16,797 nt of DNA from positions 1-16,797 of the forward strand of contig JAZNWN010000025.1 in the NCBI GenBank assembly GCA_045593405.1, in the 5' to 3' direction. Every line of letters begins with the position of its first letter. Positions within the stretch are counted from its first letter, which is position 1. The DNA comes from UMGS1933 sp045593405. GTDB lineage: Bacteria > Bacillota > Clostridia > TANB77 > CAG-508. Below the pieces are notes generated by a model that saw only the letters and a list, made by a program, of their open reading frames with translations, searched no databases and was not told where the DNA came from. The translations under genes and the position numbers were made by a program. Shown piece by piece: positions 7,381 through 16,289 of the stretch.

Positions 7381-8136
7381 TTATCGCTGTGCTTTATTGA
7401 TAACTTTGGTGATTTTTTTACACATTTCATCTTGATGTTTTAAGAAAAATTCTCCGTGTCCAAGTCCTTCCATTATTTCTTCTTCATAGTCTTTTAAATA
7501 TTTTTTCAAAATATTATGAGATTTCTTTGCATAAGGTTCTTTGCTACCACACCACATATATACTTTTGTTTTAGTATTGGCTATACTAGGATTAGTATGA
7601 TATGTGTAATTTTCTAATAAATTTTTCTTTATTGATTTATAACTTGCTTTCCAATAAATGTTATCAAACATACTATATGCTTCTTCATTTAATCCCATTA
7701 AGTTCATCATTATATCCATAACCTTTGGTGGTTTTCCATTATCTTTAAAATATTTCATCATCCAATAAGTTCCTAATCCTGATAATTTTCCTTGATGTGC
7801 AACATAAACACCATCAGTTATAGCTATATCAACATCTATGTTTCCTCTTGAAAGTAATTCTACAACCATCAAACCACCCTGTGATTGTCCAAATAATCCG
7901 TCTAAATGTCCATTGTAATTTTCTTTTACATATTCTTCTATCTGTCTTGCTTGGTCTGCAAAATTGGTAAAGTCTTTAGGGCAATTATCATAAAAGCCAT
8001 CCATAGCAGGAACTATTAACCTAAATTCTTTTTCTAATGGTTTTACCTTTTCATACTCACTATGCCAATCTTGGCACATTCCGTGCATACATAAAATTAC
8101 TTTTTTATTTTTATCTCCAAATTCATTAAATAACAT
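7381..8136 (-). CDS. Alpha/beta hydrolase, paralogue A of a hydrolase-membrane-hydrolase cassette
   Basis: This protein of about 251 residues has the alpha/beta-hydrolase fold. It shows the oxyanion-side motif CMHGMCQDW (about 17-25), the nucleophile elbow GLFGQSQGG (GQSQG, Ser near residue 86) and a C-terminal histidine in EGLGHGEFF (about 229-237). An acid is likely in the preceding strand (YMWCGSKEPY region). It has no signal peptide, so it is probably cytoplasmic, with an ester or thioester-like substrate that is unknown. The frame extends to GTG 8145, but GGAG then overlaps the start; ATG 8134-8136 has GGAG 8 bases upstream. It is clearly homologous to the hydrolase at 8826-9608, sharing the DGF and A.Q...Y.KEN.NG.DL......GG spacing. 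Confidence 0.85.
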   Translation of the reverse strand: MLFNEFGDKNKKVILCMHGMCQDWHSEYEKVKPLEKEFRLIVPAMDGFYDNCPKDFTNFADQARQIEEYVKENYNGHLDGLFGQSQGGLMVVELLSRGNIDVDIAITDGVYVAHQGKLSGLGTYWMMKYFKDNGKPPKVMDIMMNLMGLNEEAYSMFDNIYWKASYKSIKKNLLENYTYHTNPSIANTKTKVYMWCGSKEPYAKKSHNILKKYLKDYEEEIMEGLGHGEFFLKHQDEMCKKITKVINKAQR

Positions 8137-8165
8137 ATCTATCACTCCGATTTTATAATTTGTTT

Positions 8166-8813
8166 TTATTTAATCTTTTTTAAGTTAAATAATAGAACTG
8201 CAAATATTATTATTGATGATATTCCCATATTTGAATATCCTATACCATTTGCCAATGCTGAAATTGGAATTAATGCAGATACAATGTTAAAAAACACTTT
8301 TCCTACAACTGGATTTAATATACAACACCATTTAGGAAATATAGTTTCATTTCTGCGAAACTTATTAAACATAATAATGCTAAACCATATATAACCAATT
8401 AAAAATACAATAACTATCGGCATAGCAAACCATATCATATATTCCATAAACAATTCACTATTTATTTTCAAAACATAAATAGCTGTTGCTAATAAAATAT
8501 GTACTATTGCACCAATAATACTATAATTAACTGCACCTATTTTATATCTTTTAGAGTTTTTATCATCTTTATTTCTAAAAGATAAATAAATTGCATATAC
8601 ACCGAAGAATTGAAGTAAAATCCCTATTGCACCAACAGTAGAACCAAATCCGTGTCGCCAACCAGGTAAAGAAGCATAAGTTTCAAATTCTTGCATCATT
8701 AAATTTGAACTATCTACTGTTGCAACAAATCCTTGCGACATTTCTCCTATTACTGTTATTATTGCACCGATTAATCCTATAATTAAATACTTTCTTATTT
8801 TACTTTTATCCAT
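8166..8813 (-). CDS. Polytopic membrane protein between two hydrolases
   Basis: This 215-residue protein has about six hydrophobic helices: near 8-30 (YLIIGLIGAIITVIGEM), 57-78 (GSTVGAIGILLQFFGVYAIY), 93-113 (YSIIGAIVHILLATAIYV), 125-150 (WFAMPIVIVFLIGYIWFSII), 170-190 and 193-210. The loop SLPGWRHGFGSTVG is distinctive. I recall similar proteins of unknown function (DUF6796/DUF998-like), but this is not verified. AGGAGG stands just before ATG 8813. Its place between two paralogous alpha/beta hydrolases with gaps of 12 and 29 bases argues for a three-gene transcriptional unit acting on a membrane-associated or membrane-permeant compound (inference). Confidence 0.75.
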   Translation of the reverse strand: MDKSKIRKYLIIGLIGAIITVIGEMSQGFVATVDSSNLMMQEFETYASLPGWRHGFGSTVGAIGILLQFFGVYAIYLSFRNKDDKNSKRYKIGAVNYSIIGAIVHILLATAIYVLKINSELFMEYMIWFAMPIVIVFLIGYIWFSIIMFNKFRRNETIFPKWCCILNPVVGKVFFNIVSALIPISALANGIGYSNMGISSIIIFAVLLFNLKKIK

Positions 8814-8825
8814 TTTTATTTCCTC

Positions 8826-9608
8826 CTAAATGATTTTATTTCTTTTTAAGAAATCTTCCATATCTTTTATTAAAAGTTCTTCGTTGTTTACTATCTCTCC
8901 GTGTCCTAATCCTTTGAAAGAATGTATTTCAATCTTTGGAAAAGCTCGTTTTAATTCTTTTATAGCTTTTTTCATATTGCTTTCCTTCTCTCCATACCAA
9001 CAAGCAAATGGTATTTTTGTATTAGCCTCCCATTTTGATACATTTATATAAAAATCAATTCCCTCTGAAAATGTTGCATACATTGTTTCTTTAGTTACTT
9101 CAACACACATTTGACTAAACATACCTTGTATTTCTTCTTTTGTTCTTCCCATACTTTTTAAAAGCCAGTCTGGTAGATGAAGTGTTCCATCTTTTTTTGC
9201 TTTTGACATAAATTTATATGGTATTTTATAAAGTGTATTTCTTGCAATAGAATTAAATATTCCCAAATTCCAATAAGAAGTTCCACTTATAATAATACCT
9301 CCTACTGAAATATCTTTTATTCTTGTTAAATAAGTTGCAGGACAACCACCAAGCGATTCTGCATATACTAAATCAATTCTCCCATTTAAGTTTTCTTTAA
9401 TATATTTAGCAAGTTTATTTGCTTGTTCTTCTGCTGTTGTATATGTTGTTTCTCCTGTTTCATCAAATCCATCAAAGCTAACAGTAATAATGTGATATTT
9501 ACTTTCTAACATAGGTACTAACTTTTCGTACTGTCTATGTGTCATCATATTACCAGGCAATAACATTATTGTTTTTTCATTTTCTTTTCCAAATTCATAA
9601 CATCTCAT
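8826..9608 (-). CDS. Alpha/beta hydrolase, paralogue B of the hydrolase cassette
   Basis: This 260-residue alpha/beta hydrolase begins MRCYEFGKENEKTIMLLPGN. It has the nucleophile elbow YAESLGG (AESLG, Ser near 84; the first Gly of GxSxG is replaced by Ala) and the catalytic-histidine loop KGLGHGEIV (about 233-241). The strand before it (FACWYGEKESN) probably supplies the acid. The lid region (about 115-170) is hydrophobic and basic. No signal peptide is present. GGGGAG stands upstream of ATG 9608. It resembles paralogue A along its whole length, which suggests duplication around the membrane-protein gene. The substrate is unknown. Confidence 0.85.
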   Translation of the reverse strand: MRCYEFGKENEKTIMLLPGNMMTHRQYEKLVPMLESKYHIITVSFDGFDETGETTYTTAEEQANKLAKYIKENLNGRIDLVYAESLGGCPATYLTRIKDISVGGIIISGTSYWNLGIFNSIARNTLYKIPYKFMSKAKKDGTLHLPDWLLKSMGRTKEEIQGMFSQMCVEVTKETMYATFSEGIDFYINVSKWEANTKIPFACWYGEKESNMKKAIKELKRAFPKIEIHSFKGLGHGEIVNNEELLIKDMEDFLKRNKII

Positions 9609-9655
9609 AATTCAATTCTCCCCTACAACTTACTATTTCTGTTTGATATTTATTA

Positions 9656-10390
9656 TTAACGTCTATTTAACTCCTTCCATATAAGCTCAATAAAATCAAC
9701 AGGTTCTTGACATATTCCTCTTATTGTATCTGCAAGCCAAAATTTCTTTAATGGTTCAAAATGATTATCTAAACCATTTGATAACAAATCTCTTATATAA
9801 CTGAATCTCAATTGTTTATTAGTACATAGCAAAAACTTTTCATCAGACATAATTTTATCTTTTAATTCTTTTTTTAGCTCATTTAAAGTATTCTTTCTTT
9901 CTTCTCTTTTACTACGAATATTAGTTTCGTTATTTACAACAATTTCTTGAAGTTTTTCATCTGGATCTGCTAAAAAAGTTTCATCTATCTTTCTATCAAT
10001 TTTAAGACTTGTAAAGAAATATTTTCCTTCATATAAACATGCTAATATATATGAACAAGGTATTTTGAAATCAATTCTATGTATGTTTTCATTATATCTA
10101 TCAATATCCTTTTTTATAATATCTTTCATTTCTTCTGCAGTATATCTTCCTAATTCTTCTTCAATTACTTCTTCAGTTATTAGATAATCACTTGCATCGT
10201 CAAATAATTCGCACCCAAATACCACATTTATTTTTTGAAAACGAACAAAGTCCATAAAATTATCAATGTTAAATAAATTATTTCCATTTGTTAATACATC
10301 TGGCGATAATCCGACATTATAAAATTTAACTTTTTCTTTTTCAATCCTTTTCTGTATATCCTTTAAATTCTTCATAGATAATCCTTTCAT
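9656..10390 (-). CDS. Unknown 244-residue cytoplasmic protein
   Basis: I do not recognise this protein. It is charged and mostly helical, with no membrane segment or signal peptide. Central parts read NVVFGCELFDDASDYLITEE (about 55-74) and IDFKIPCSYILACLYEGKYF (about 108-127). A Lys/Glu-rich likely coiled coil follows at about 155-185 (REERKNTLNELKKELKDKIM), and the C-terminus has FWLADTIRGICQEP. ATG 10390 overlaps the stop of the preceding 67-residue gene by one base (TAATG), as in coupled genes. ATG 10375 with AAAGGA six bases upstream is an equally good start (239 residues). The gene lies between the small gene and the hydrolase cassette. Confidence 0.72.
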   Translation of the reverse strand: MKGLSMKNLKDIQKRIEKEKVKFYNVGLSPDVLTNGNNLFNIDNFMDFVRFQKINVVFGCELFDDASDYLITEEVIEEELGRYTAEEMKDIIKKDIDRYNENIHRIDFKIPCSYILACLYEGKYFFTSLKIDRKIDETFLADPDEKLQEIVVNNETNIRSKREERKNTLNELKKELKDKIMSDEKFLLCTNKQLRFSYIRDLLSNGLDNHFEPLKKFWLADTIRGICQEPVDFIELIWKELNRR

Positions 10391-10593
10391 TAAATAATTT
10401 TCCTTAATATACTACTGAATTCATTTTCTATTGTAGGAATTTCATTTTTACTATGACTCATAATAAAATCACATATAACACTTGCGCATTTTTCGTAGTC
10501 TTCTTCTGAATATTCTTTGTTTTCTTCTACTGTATAACCAGCCTTTTCTATTAAAGCTTTTTCTTTTTTATCTAATCCATCAAATTTATTCAT
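10390..10593 (-). CDS. Small acidic helical protein, unknown function
   Basis: This 67-residue protein reads MNKFDGLDKKEKALIEKAGY, then TVEENKEYSEEDYEKCASVI and CDFIMSHSKNEIPTIEN. It is acidic and predicted helical, with no recognised domain. AGGAG lies just before ATG 10593, and an extended -10 element stands about 43 bases upstream. It is the first gene after the spoVG terminator and is overlapped by the next gene by one base, so it probably opens a new transcript that continues into the 244-residue gene. Confidence 0.68.
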   Translation of the reverse strand: MNKFDGLDKKEKALIEKAGYTVEENKEYSEEDYEKCASVICDFIMSHSKNEIPTIENEFSSILRKII

Positions 10594-10635
10594 AACATCT
10601 CCTAATATTCCTACTTTTATTTTACATTTTTCCTT

Positions 10636-10644
10636 ATTGTACCA
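10636..10644 (-). promoter_or_regulatory. Candidate extended -10 promoter (TGGTACAAT)
   Basis: On the minus strand TGGTACAAT fits the extended -10 form TGnTATAAT with one mismatch. No good -35 is seen. It lies between the spoVG terminator and the start at 10593. Confidence 0.4.
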
Positions 10645-10678
10645 TAAAATTACAATTTACTCTATATTTTTTTAAAAT

Positions 10679-10716
10679 AAAAAAGAAGATGCAAATTTTT
10701 TTACTCTTGCACCTTC
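10679..10716 (-). terminator. Rho-independent terminator after spoVG
   Basis: On the minus strand GAAGGTGCAA (10716-10707) pairs with TTGCATCTTC (10694-10685), with one G-U pair, across an A-rich 12-base loop, followed by six T (10684-10679). It begins 10 bases after the SpoVG stop codon. Its first arm resembles that of the hairpin at 7125-7146. Confidence 0.75.
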
Positions 10717-10725
10717 ATAATAAAT

Positions 10726-10989
10726 TTATTCTTCTATAGTATCATCATATTGTTCTGATATTGCTTCTAACAATTGTAATCTTGTTTCTTCATTTATTGG
10801 ATATGAGAAATCTTGTTTAAAATCTTTATTTTTCACTCTTCTTTTTGGCATACTAATATATCTTCCATTCTTACCATTTAATAATTTAATCTCTCTAACT
10901 ATAAAACAATCATCAATGCATATACTCGCTGCTGCTAATAAATCTCCTTTATTAATTTTTTTAACTCTAATTTCTGTAATATTTAACAT
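10726..10989 (-). CDS. spoVG: SpoVG family regulator
   Basis: This 87-residue protein matches SpoVG along its whole length: MLNITEIRVKKINKGDLLAA, then CIDDCFIVREIKLLNGKNGR, YISMPKRRVKNKDFKQD, and a C-terminal HP-like block YPINEETRLQLLEAISEQY. SpoVG is a small site-specific DNA- and RNA-binding dimer affecting septation, surface and virulence gene expression in Firmicutes and spirochaetes. AAGGAGG (10998-11004) lies before ATG 10989. It follows the adhesin gene, with only a hairpin between them, and is closed by its own terminator. Its place within the element suggests an element-borne paralogue that might regulate the adhesin or transfer genes (inference). The symbol rests on family match only. 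Confidence 0.9.
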   Translation of the reverse strand: MLNITEIRVKKINKGDLLAAASICIDDCFIVREIKLLNGKNGRYISMPKRRVKNKDFKQDFSYPINEETRLQLLEAISEQYDDTIEE

Positions 10990-11020
10990 ATATAATTCCT
11001 CCTTAAAATTTAAATTTAAA

Positions 11021-11042
11021 AGAGTGATACTAAGATCACTCT
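11021..11042 (-). terminator. Hairpin between adhesin and spoVG, weak terminator or processing site
   Basis: On the minus strand AGAGTGAT pairs with ATCACTCT (11042-11035 and 11028-11021) around a 6-base loop. Only a short T tract follows (TTTAAATTTAAATTTT). The spoVG Shine-Dalgarno site begins 17 bases downstream, so spoVG must be read through this hairpin or use a promoter inside the adhesin gene. Confidence 0.5.
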
Positions 11043-11047
11043 AAATA

Positions 11048-14000
11048 CTATTTATTCTTTTTATTTCTTTTTAATAAGATTATTCCTGTTGTTATTCCTA
11101 ATGCGGAAATAATTATACTACCTAATAAAATGAAATAATTCATTTCATTTCCAGTTTGTATCTTTGGTATTGGTTTATTGTAAAATGTAAAACTATATAC
11201 TGAATCTTTTTCTTCAATATTTTTACCTGCTACAAATACACATTTATCATTAATCTTAACTTTAATAACTTTATCAGATAAAACATATCCATTTGGAGCT
11301 GATATTTCTTTTATGAAATATTCTCCGTATCTTAAATCTTTAAATGTTATTGTACCTTCTTTTGCGTTTGAATCAACTTGTTGTATCAATTGTGTACATT
11401 CTTTATCGACATATAAGCCAAATGTAAAATTATCCTTAATTACTTCTTCAGTTTTCTTGTCTAATTTTATTAATTGTAAAGTTTTTAATATAGGATTATC
11501 TTGCATTTTTACTTTTATACCATCACCCATTACAAAAGTTATTTCTTCAGCAATTTCGTATCCATATGGAGCTGATATTTCTTTCATAATATATTCTTTG
11601 CCTTCTACAAGATAATTTACTATATGAGATTCTTCTGTTGATATCCATTCTTCAACAATTTCATTAGTTTCTTTATTTATTATTTGTAATTTTGCTCCTG
11701 GAATTTCTTTTACACCAGTTTCATCAACTTTTGTAAATGTTGCCTGTGTAGGTTTGTTTTCACAAGTTATTACTAAACAATCTCCATTTTCTTTGACTTC
11801 AACTTGATAAATTGTATTATTTAATGTATATCCATCAACTTGACCGTTTTCTTGTATGTAGTAAGTTCCTAGTTCTAAGTCTGAAAATGTTGCTATACCT
11901 TCGTTATTAGTTTTTTCAGTTTTAATAACTTTTTTCATATCTTTATCAGCTGATATATTGAATTCTATATTCTCTAATTTTTTGTTTTCATCTAATGTAT
12001 CAACTTTTTTAACTTGAATTGATCCTCTTGCTAATTTATTATCTACTGTTCCATTCTCAGTAATTTTTATAATATATTCTGTTATATCTTTTCCCTTATA
12101 TGAAACCTCAAAATCATATTCTTCATCATTTAAGATATATTGTGAATTTGTTGCTAATTCTTTTATAAAGTATTTACCATCTGGTAAATCAGGTACATTT
12201 TCTAATAGTCCTTCACTTGTAATTCCTGTTGTACTTATCATTGTTCCACTCTTTATTGCAATATTTCCCATATAATCTAATATATCTTCTCTTGCAAAAA
12301 TTCCAAATACAATATCTTTGTAAGCATCTTTATTTACAAAGATTTCTTGTTCTTCAAGAAGCTTTTTCATATCTATATTGAATTTAGCTCTATTATTTAA
12401 AAGTGTTGATTTGATAACTTGTAATTCATTTACTTTTGTATCTTTTATTTCAAAATAATGTTTATTGGTATCAGCAATATATCCATGTGGTACTTGTGTT
12501 TCTTTATAGTAATATGAACCTACAGGAAGTTTTTCACTTAATACATCTTCTAATCCACTTTCTAGTGCTTGAACAACCTCATCTTTTTTATAATAAGTTT
12601 TATTGCCAATTACTATATCTTCATTAGCATAGATTGTTATTTCAGCCCCTATTAAATTAGATTTGTTCCAAACAGGACTTTCTGTAGTTCCAAATTCTGT
12701 TTGTCCTATAATTACTTGATTAAAAATTTCACCGCATTTATTAAATTTTAATTGTCCATATACAAGTTCATCTTTCATTACTACTTTTTGTAAATCACCA
12801 GTATCTCTTATTGTAAATTCTATGTCTTGTGCAACTGCATAACCATAAGGACTAATTGTTTCCCTTAATACATAAGTTTTACCTACTTCTAGGCCTTTTA
12901 TTAAGTGTTTTTCTTTATTTGATGTCCAACTATCAACTATTGCAGCTTCATTACCTTTTTCAAAAACAACTAAATGAGCTCCTTCTATTTCTGATGAATC
13001 TGTAATATCTTGTTTTGAAATTTCTACTTTTGTTATTTTATTTTTAAATTCATAATCTAATTTCACTACTTTTGTATCTTGTCCTTTATAATTAGCATAA
13101 ACAACTATAACTTCATTATTTGTAGAATATCCTGTAGGTGCTTTTGTTTCTTTAATAATAAAGTTTACTAATGGTAAATCTGATTTAAATAGTACTTTTC
13201 CATCAATATCACTTGTTGCTGTTTCAATTATTTCTCCTACTTCTACAACTACTTCACCTTTATAGTTTTTAATATTTTTTTCTGCTACTAGTGTAAATTC
13301 AGCTCCCAAAAGTCCAATTTCAGTATCAAAATCTTTTTTAGTTACACTAATTTCAACTTTTTGTCTTTCATTAGTAAATGATGCATTATCATAAACTATT
13401 GCTGTATTTTGGTCTTTATATTTTAATGAAACATTTTCAATTTTATCACTTAATACGAATCCTTCAGGTGCTTTTACTTCTCTAACTGAATATTCTCCTA
13501 ATGGTAATTCTTTTGATGTAGCTTTTCCATCAGAATTAGTAGTTATTGTATCAACTACAGTTCCCTTTTTATAGATAACCTTTCCATCATTTGAAGGATC
13601 TAAAATATCTTCCCTTGCAAAAATTTCATATTTTGCATTAGCGAGACCTTTTTCTTCATATACAAATTTGCTATCTTTGTAATCTACTAATACTTCGCCT
13701 TTCTTCTCTATATTTACTTTTCCTTTTACAGCTGTATCTTTTTGTTTTACTGTTATAACTGGTGTAGAGCCATCTGGTAAAGTTTCATAGGCAATATTTG
13801 TTGTTACTTCAAATTTTACAGGTGTTTCTGAAATTAAATACCCTTTAGGACTTTTAATTTCTTCTAATTGATATTTTCCTGCTGGCAATTGTTCTCCTGT
13901 CATTACTGTTCCTGTTTCATCTGTTTCCCACGAATTTACATATGCCGGTAATGGATTCCAACTCCAATATCCAAAATATTCTCCTGTTTCAATATTTTTT

Positions 14001-16223
14001 ATTTTAAATTTAGCACCACTTATTTTTACTGTTTTTTGTGTTTCAGCATCTTGTTTTACTATTGCTACTACTGATTTAAAAGATGTATCGTTAAATACTC
14101 TCCAAGTTTGTGGTTCATCATTATCTTCAGTAATTACTACTGTGAAATCTGGAACTTTATACTTATTGTCAGGTACTTTAGTTTCGCGTATTATGTATGT
14201 TCCATATGGTAATCTCTCACTAACAGCGTATCCTTTTGAATCAGTAACTAAAACAGCACTTTCTTGACCTTTATAATTTTTAGCAATCGGTGCTTTTTCC
14301 CAACTTCCATATGCATCAATGTCTTTTTGAGATTTAATTGTAAATTCAACACCTTCTAATAATTCTGCTTCACCATTATTGTCGCTTGAAACTTTTATTA
14401 TTCTAAATGCTTGAGATTTTACTCTTTCTTTTACGGTTATACTTTTTGTTACTACATTAACATTTTGGTTTTCATATGTTAAATCAAAGTTATAAGTAGA
14501 AGTATCTAATGTATATCCTTTACTAGCTTTTATTTCTTTTATGTAATATTCGCCTAAATACAAATTACTTAAACTTGCTTTTGCATTTTCATCAGTTATT
14601 AATTCTCCAACTTTAGCATTAGTATTGTATATCACACTATTGTCAGCTGGATCATAAATCGTATTTCTGGCATATACCCCATATATTGCTCCTTTTAATG
14701 TAGCTTCTCCTTGTGCTTTTGCACCTGTTTCACTATCTTCTTTTGTAATGTTTATAGTTCCTTTTACTCGTGTATTTAAAACACTTATTTCATATGTTTT
14801 TCCATTTTCAACTACACCAATGTTTTCACTTACTTCTACTTTTATAGTATATTTGTTTGGTGCTTTATTCTCTTTTACGTAGTATGTTCCATAGTCTAAT
14901 AATGTTGACGTTGCTACACCATTTTCATTTGTTGTAATACTAGTAACTTTTTGATTACTTGAATTATATATATCAAATACAACTCCTGCTTGTTTTACAA
15001 CTTTACCACTTTCAGCATCTTTTTTTACTACTTTAATGTATCCTTGTTTCCAATTATTTGTTGCTACATAACTTGTTGTTTCATTTGTGTTTATTGTAAC
15101 ACTTCTAATTGTAGTATCTAATATTAAGTGATTTGGTACTGAAACTTCTTGTATATACACTGTACCAGGTTTTAATTGTTCAACTAATACTTTTCCATTA
15201 GAACCTGTTGTATAAGTTCCTATTTCATTAGACATATCAGAATTATAACTTACTTTAAATTTTGTGTTTGCAATATAATTTCCTTTATTATCTTTTTTGG
15301 CCATTTCTAATTTTCCATACATATTGATTTTCAAACTTAAAGACATAGTTACTGGATCATTATAATGCATTGCATAAAGCTGATTTTGAACACCTTCTTT
15401 AAATGTTATATAAACTGTTGTATCGTGGTCTCTACTTTCTTCCTTAATTAATCCATAACTTTCCATTTCATCGTTAGTAAAAACATATGATTCTAATTTA
15501 CAAGATTTATCTACTGTTACTGTCATAGTATTTTCTCCATGATTATGTACTATTCTTATGCCATTTACAGTCTTATCAATACTAGCATAATCTTTTAGCA
15601 CACCATTACTATCAGTAAGAGTTTTTGAAGTACCTACATCTATTGTAATTGTAGAGCTTGTAAAACTAGGTTTTGTAGCCATATTATTGATTTTTCTACT
15701 AACATCTTCTTTAAATGCAACATATTTACTTTGAATACTTGCATCTTTAAAAGTTGCATAACTTTGACCTAAAGTTTCCCATATATATTGCTGTGTAAAA
15801 CAGTAGTCCAATTTTCTTTGTTCGTTAGATGCTGCCATAATTCCACCATCTAATACATAGTCTCCATATTTTGCGTACCATCCAAAATAAGCAACTTTAC
15901 ATGCTTGTTTCATTAATGGATCTGTTGGAATAGAGTGTGTTCCATTCTCTATTGTTCCGAGTAGGTGAATTTATGAAATGTTCACCACAAAAGGTTGTTA
16001 TTCTTTCTCCTGTTGTATAATTAACAAGTCTTCTCATTAGCATACCAACACTAGTTTTATTATCTGTTGTAAAAACTTCCGAATCCCATTGTCCAGCTAC
16101 CCATTTGCCTGTTCCTGAACTTGAAATTGCAAATATTGGTTGTGCTGTACCAAATAATGTTATCAGTAAAAACATTATTGCTATGAATTTCTTTCTAATA
16201 TTAAATTTGTTTAATTTTTTCAC
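11048..16223 (-). CDS. Giant LPXTG-like anchored adhesin with thioester domain and about 13 Cna-B repeats, frame broken at CGG (+1)
   Basis: The start is GTG 16221-16223, with AGGAGG 8 bases upstream. Residues 1-32 form a signal peptide (basic N-terminus, FIAIMFLLITLFG core, cleavage after PIFA). A thioester domain follows: Cys79 in TFCGEHF and Gln144 in CFTQQYIW fit the C-x-EH and TQxxIW signatures of Gram-positive thioester adhesins that bind host surfaces covalently. The zero frame meets CGG at codon 89 and ends 20 codons later. Skipping its C gives SPT-GTIENGTHSIPTDPLMKQ and restores the domain. About 13 Cna-B/SpaA repeats follow (each with a GxYxxxExxAPxGY-like strand, probable isopeptide bonds). 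The C-terminus has KIQTGNE, a hydrophobic helix and KRNKKNK, an atypical sortase signal. Full length is about 1724 residues. The piece starting at ATG 15913 has no Shine-Dalgarno site and no signal peptide. Confidence 0.85.
15957..15959 (-). other. Candidate +1 frameshift site, ACT-CGG-A, inside the thioester domain
   Basis: CGG at 15959-15957 follows ACT in the signal-peptide frame. Skipping C 15959 reads GGA ACA ATA GAG and joins the Cys-bearing half to the Gln-bearing half of the thioester domain. Unshifted reading ends at TAA 15899-15897. The main frame has a TAA shortly upstream of this point, so the switch must occur close to here. Confidence 0.6.
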
Positions 16224-16231
16224 TTTTTTTA

Positions 16232-16237
16232 CCTCCT
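16232..16237 (-). promoter_or_regulatory. Ribosome binding site deciding a GTG start
   Basis: AGGAGG lies 8 bases before GTG 16223 and fixes the adhesin start, which begins a good signal peptide. It stands only 5 bases after the T run of the preceding terminator. Confidence 0.75.
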
Positions 16238-16242
16238 AGCAT

Positions 16243-16269
16243 AAAAAAAGAACAAGTTGATACTTGTTC
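16243..16269 (-). terminator. Terminator hairpin directly before the adhesin ribosome binding site
   Basis: On the minus strand GAACAAGT (16269-16262) pairs perfectly with ACTTGTTC (16257-16250) around a 4-base loop, followed by seven T (16249-16243). It ends the upstream gene 20 bases after its stop. No promoter fits between it and the adhesin start, so adhesin expression probably needs read-through. Confidence 0.8.
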
Positions 16270-16289
16270 CTTCTTGATTATATTAATTA

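Noticed and set aside
15897..15913. ATG 15913 as the true start of a 1621-residue adhesin
   Set aside because: There is no Shine-Dalgarno site, no signal peptide, and the start would cut a thioester domain whose Cys half lies in the adjoining frame.
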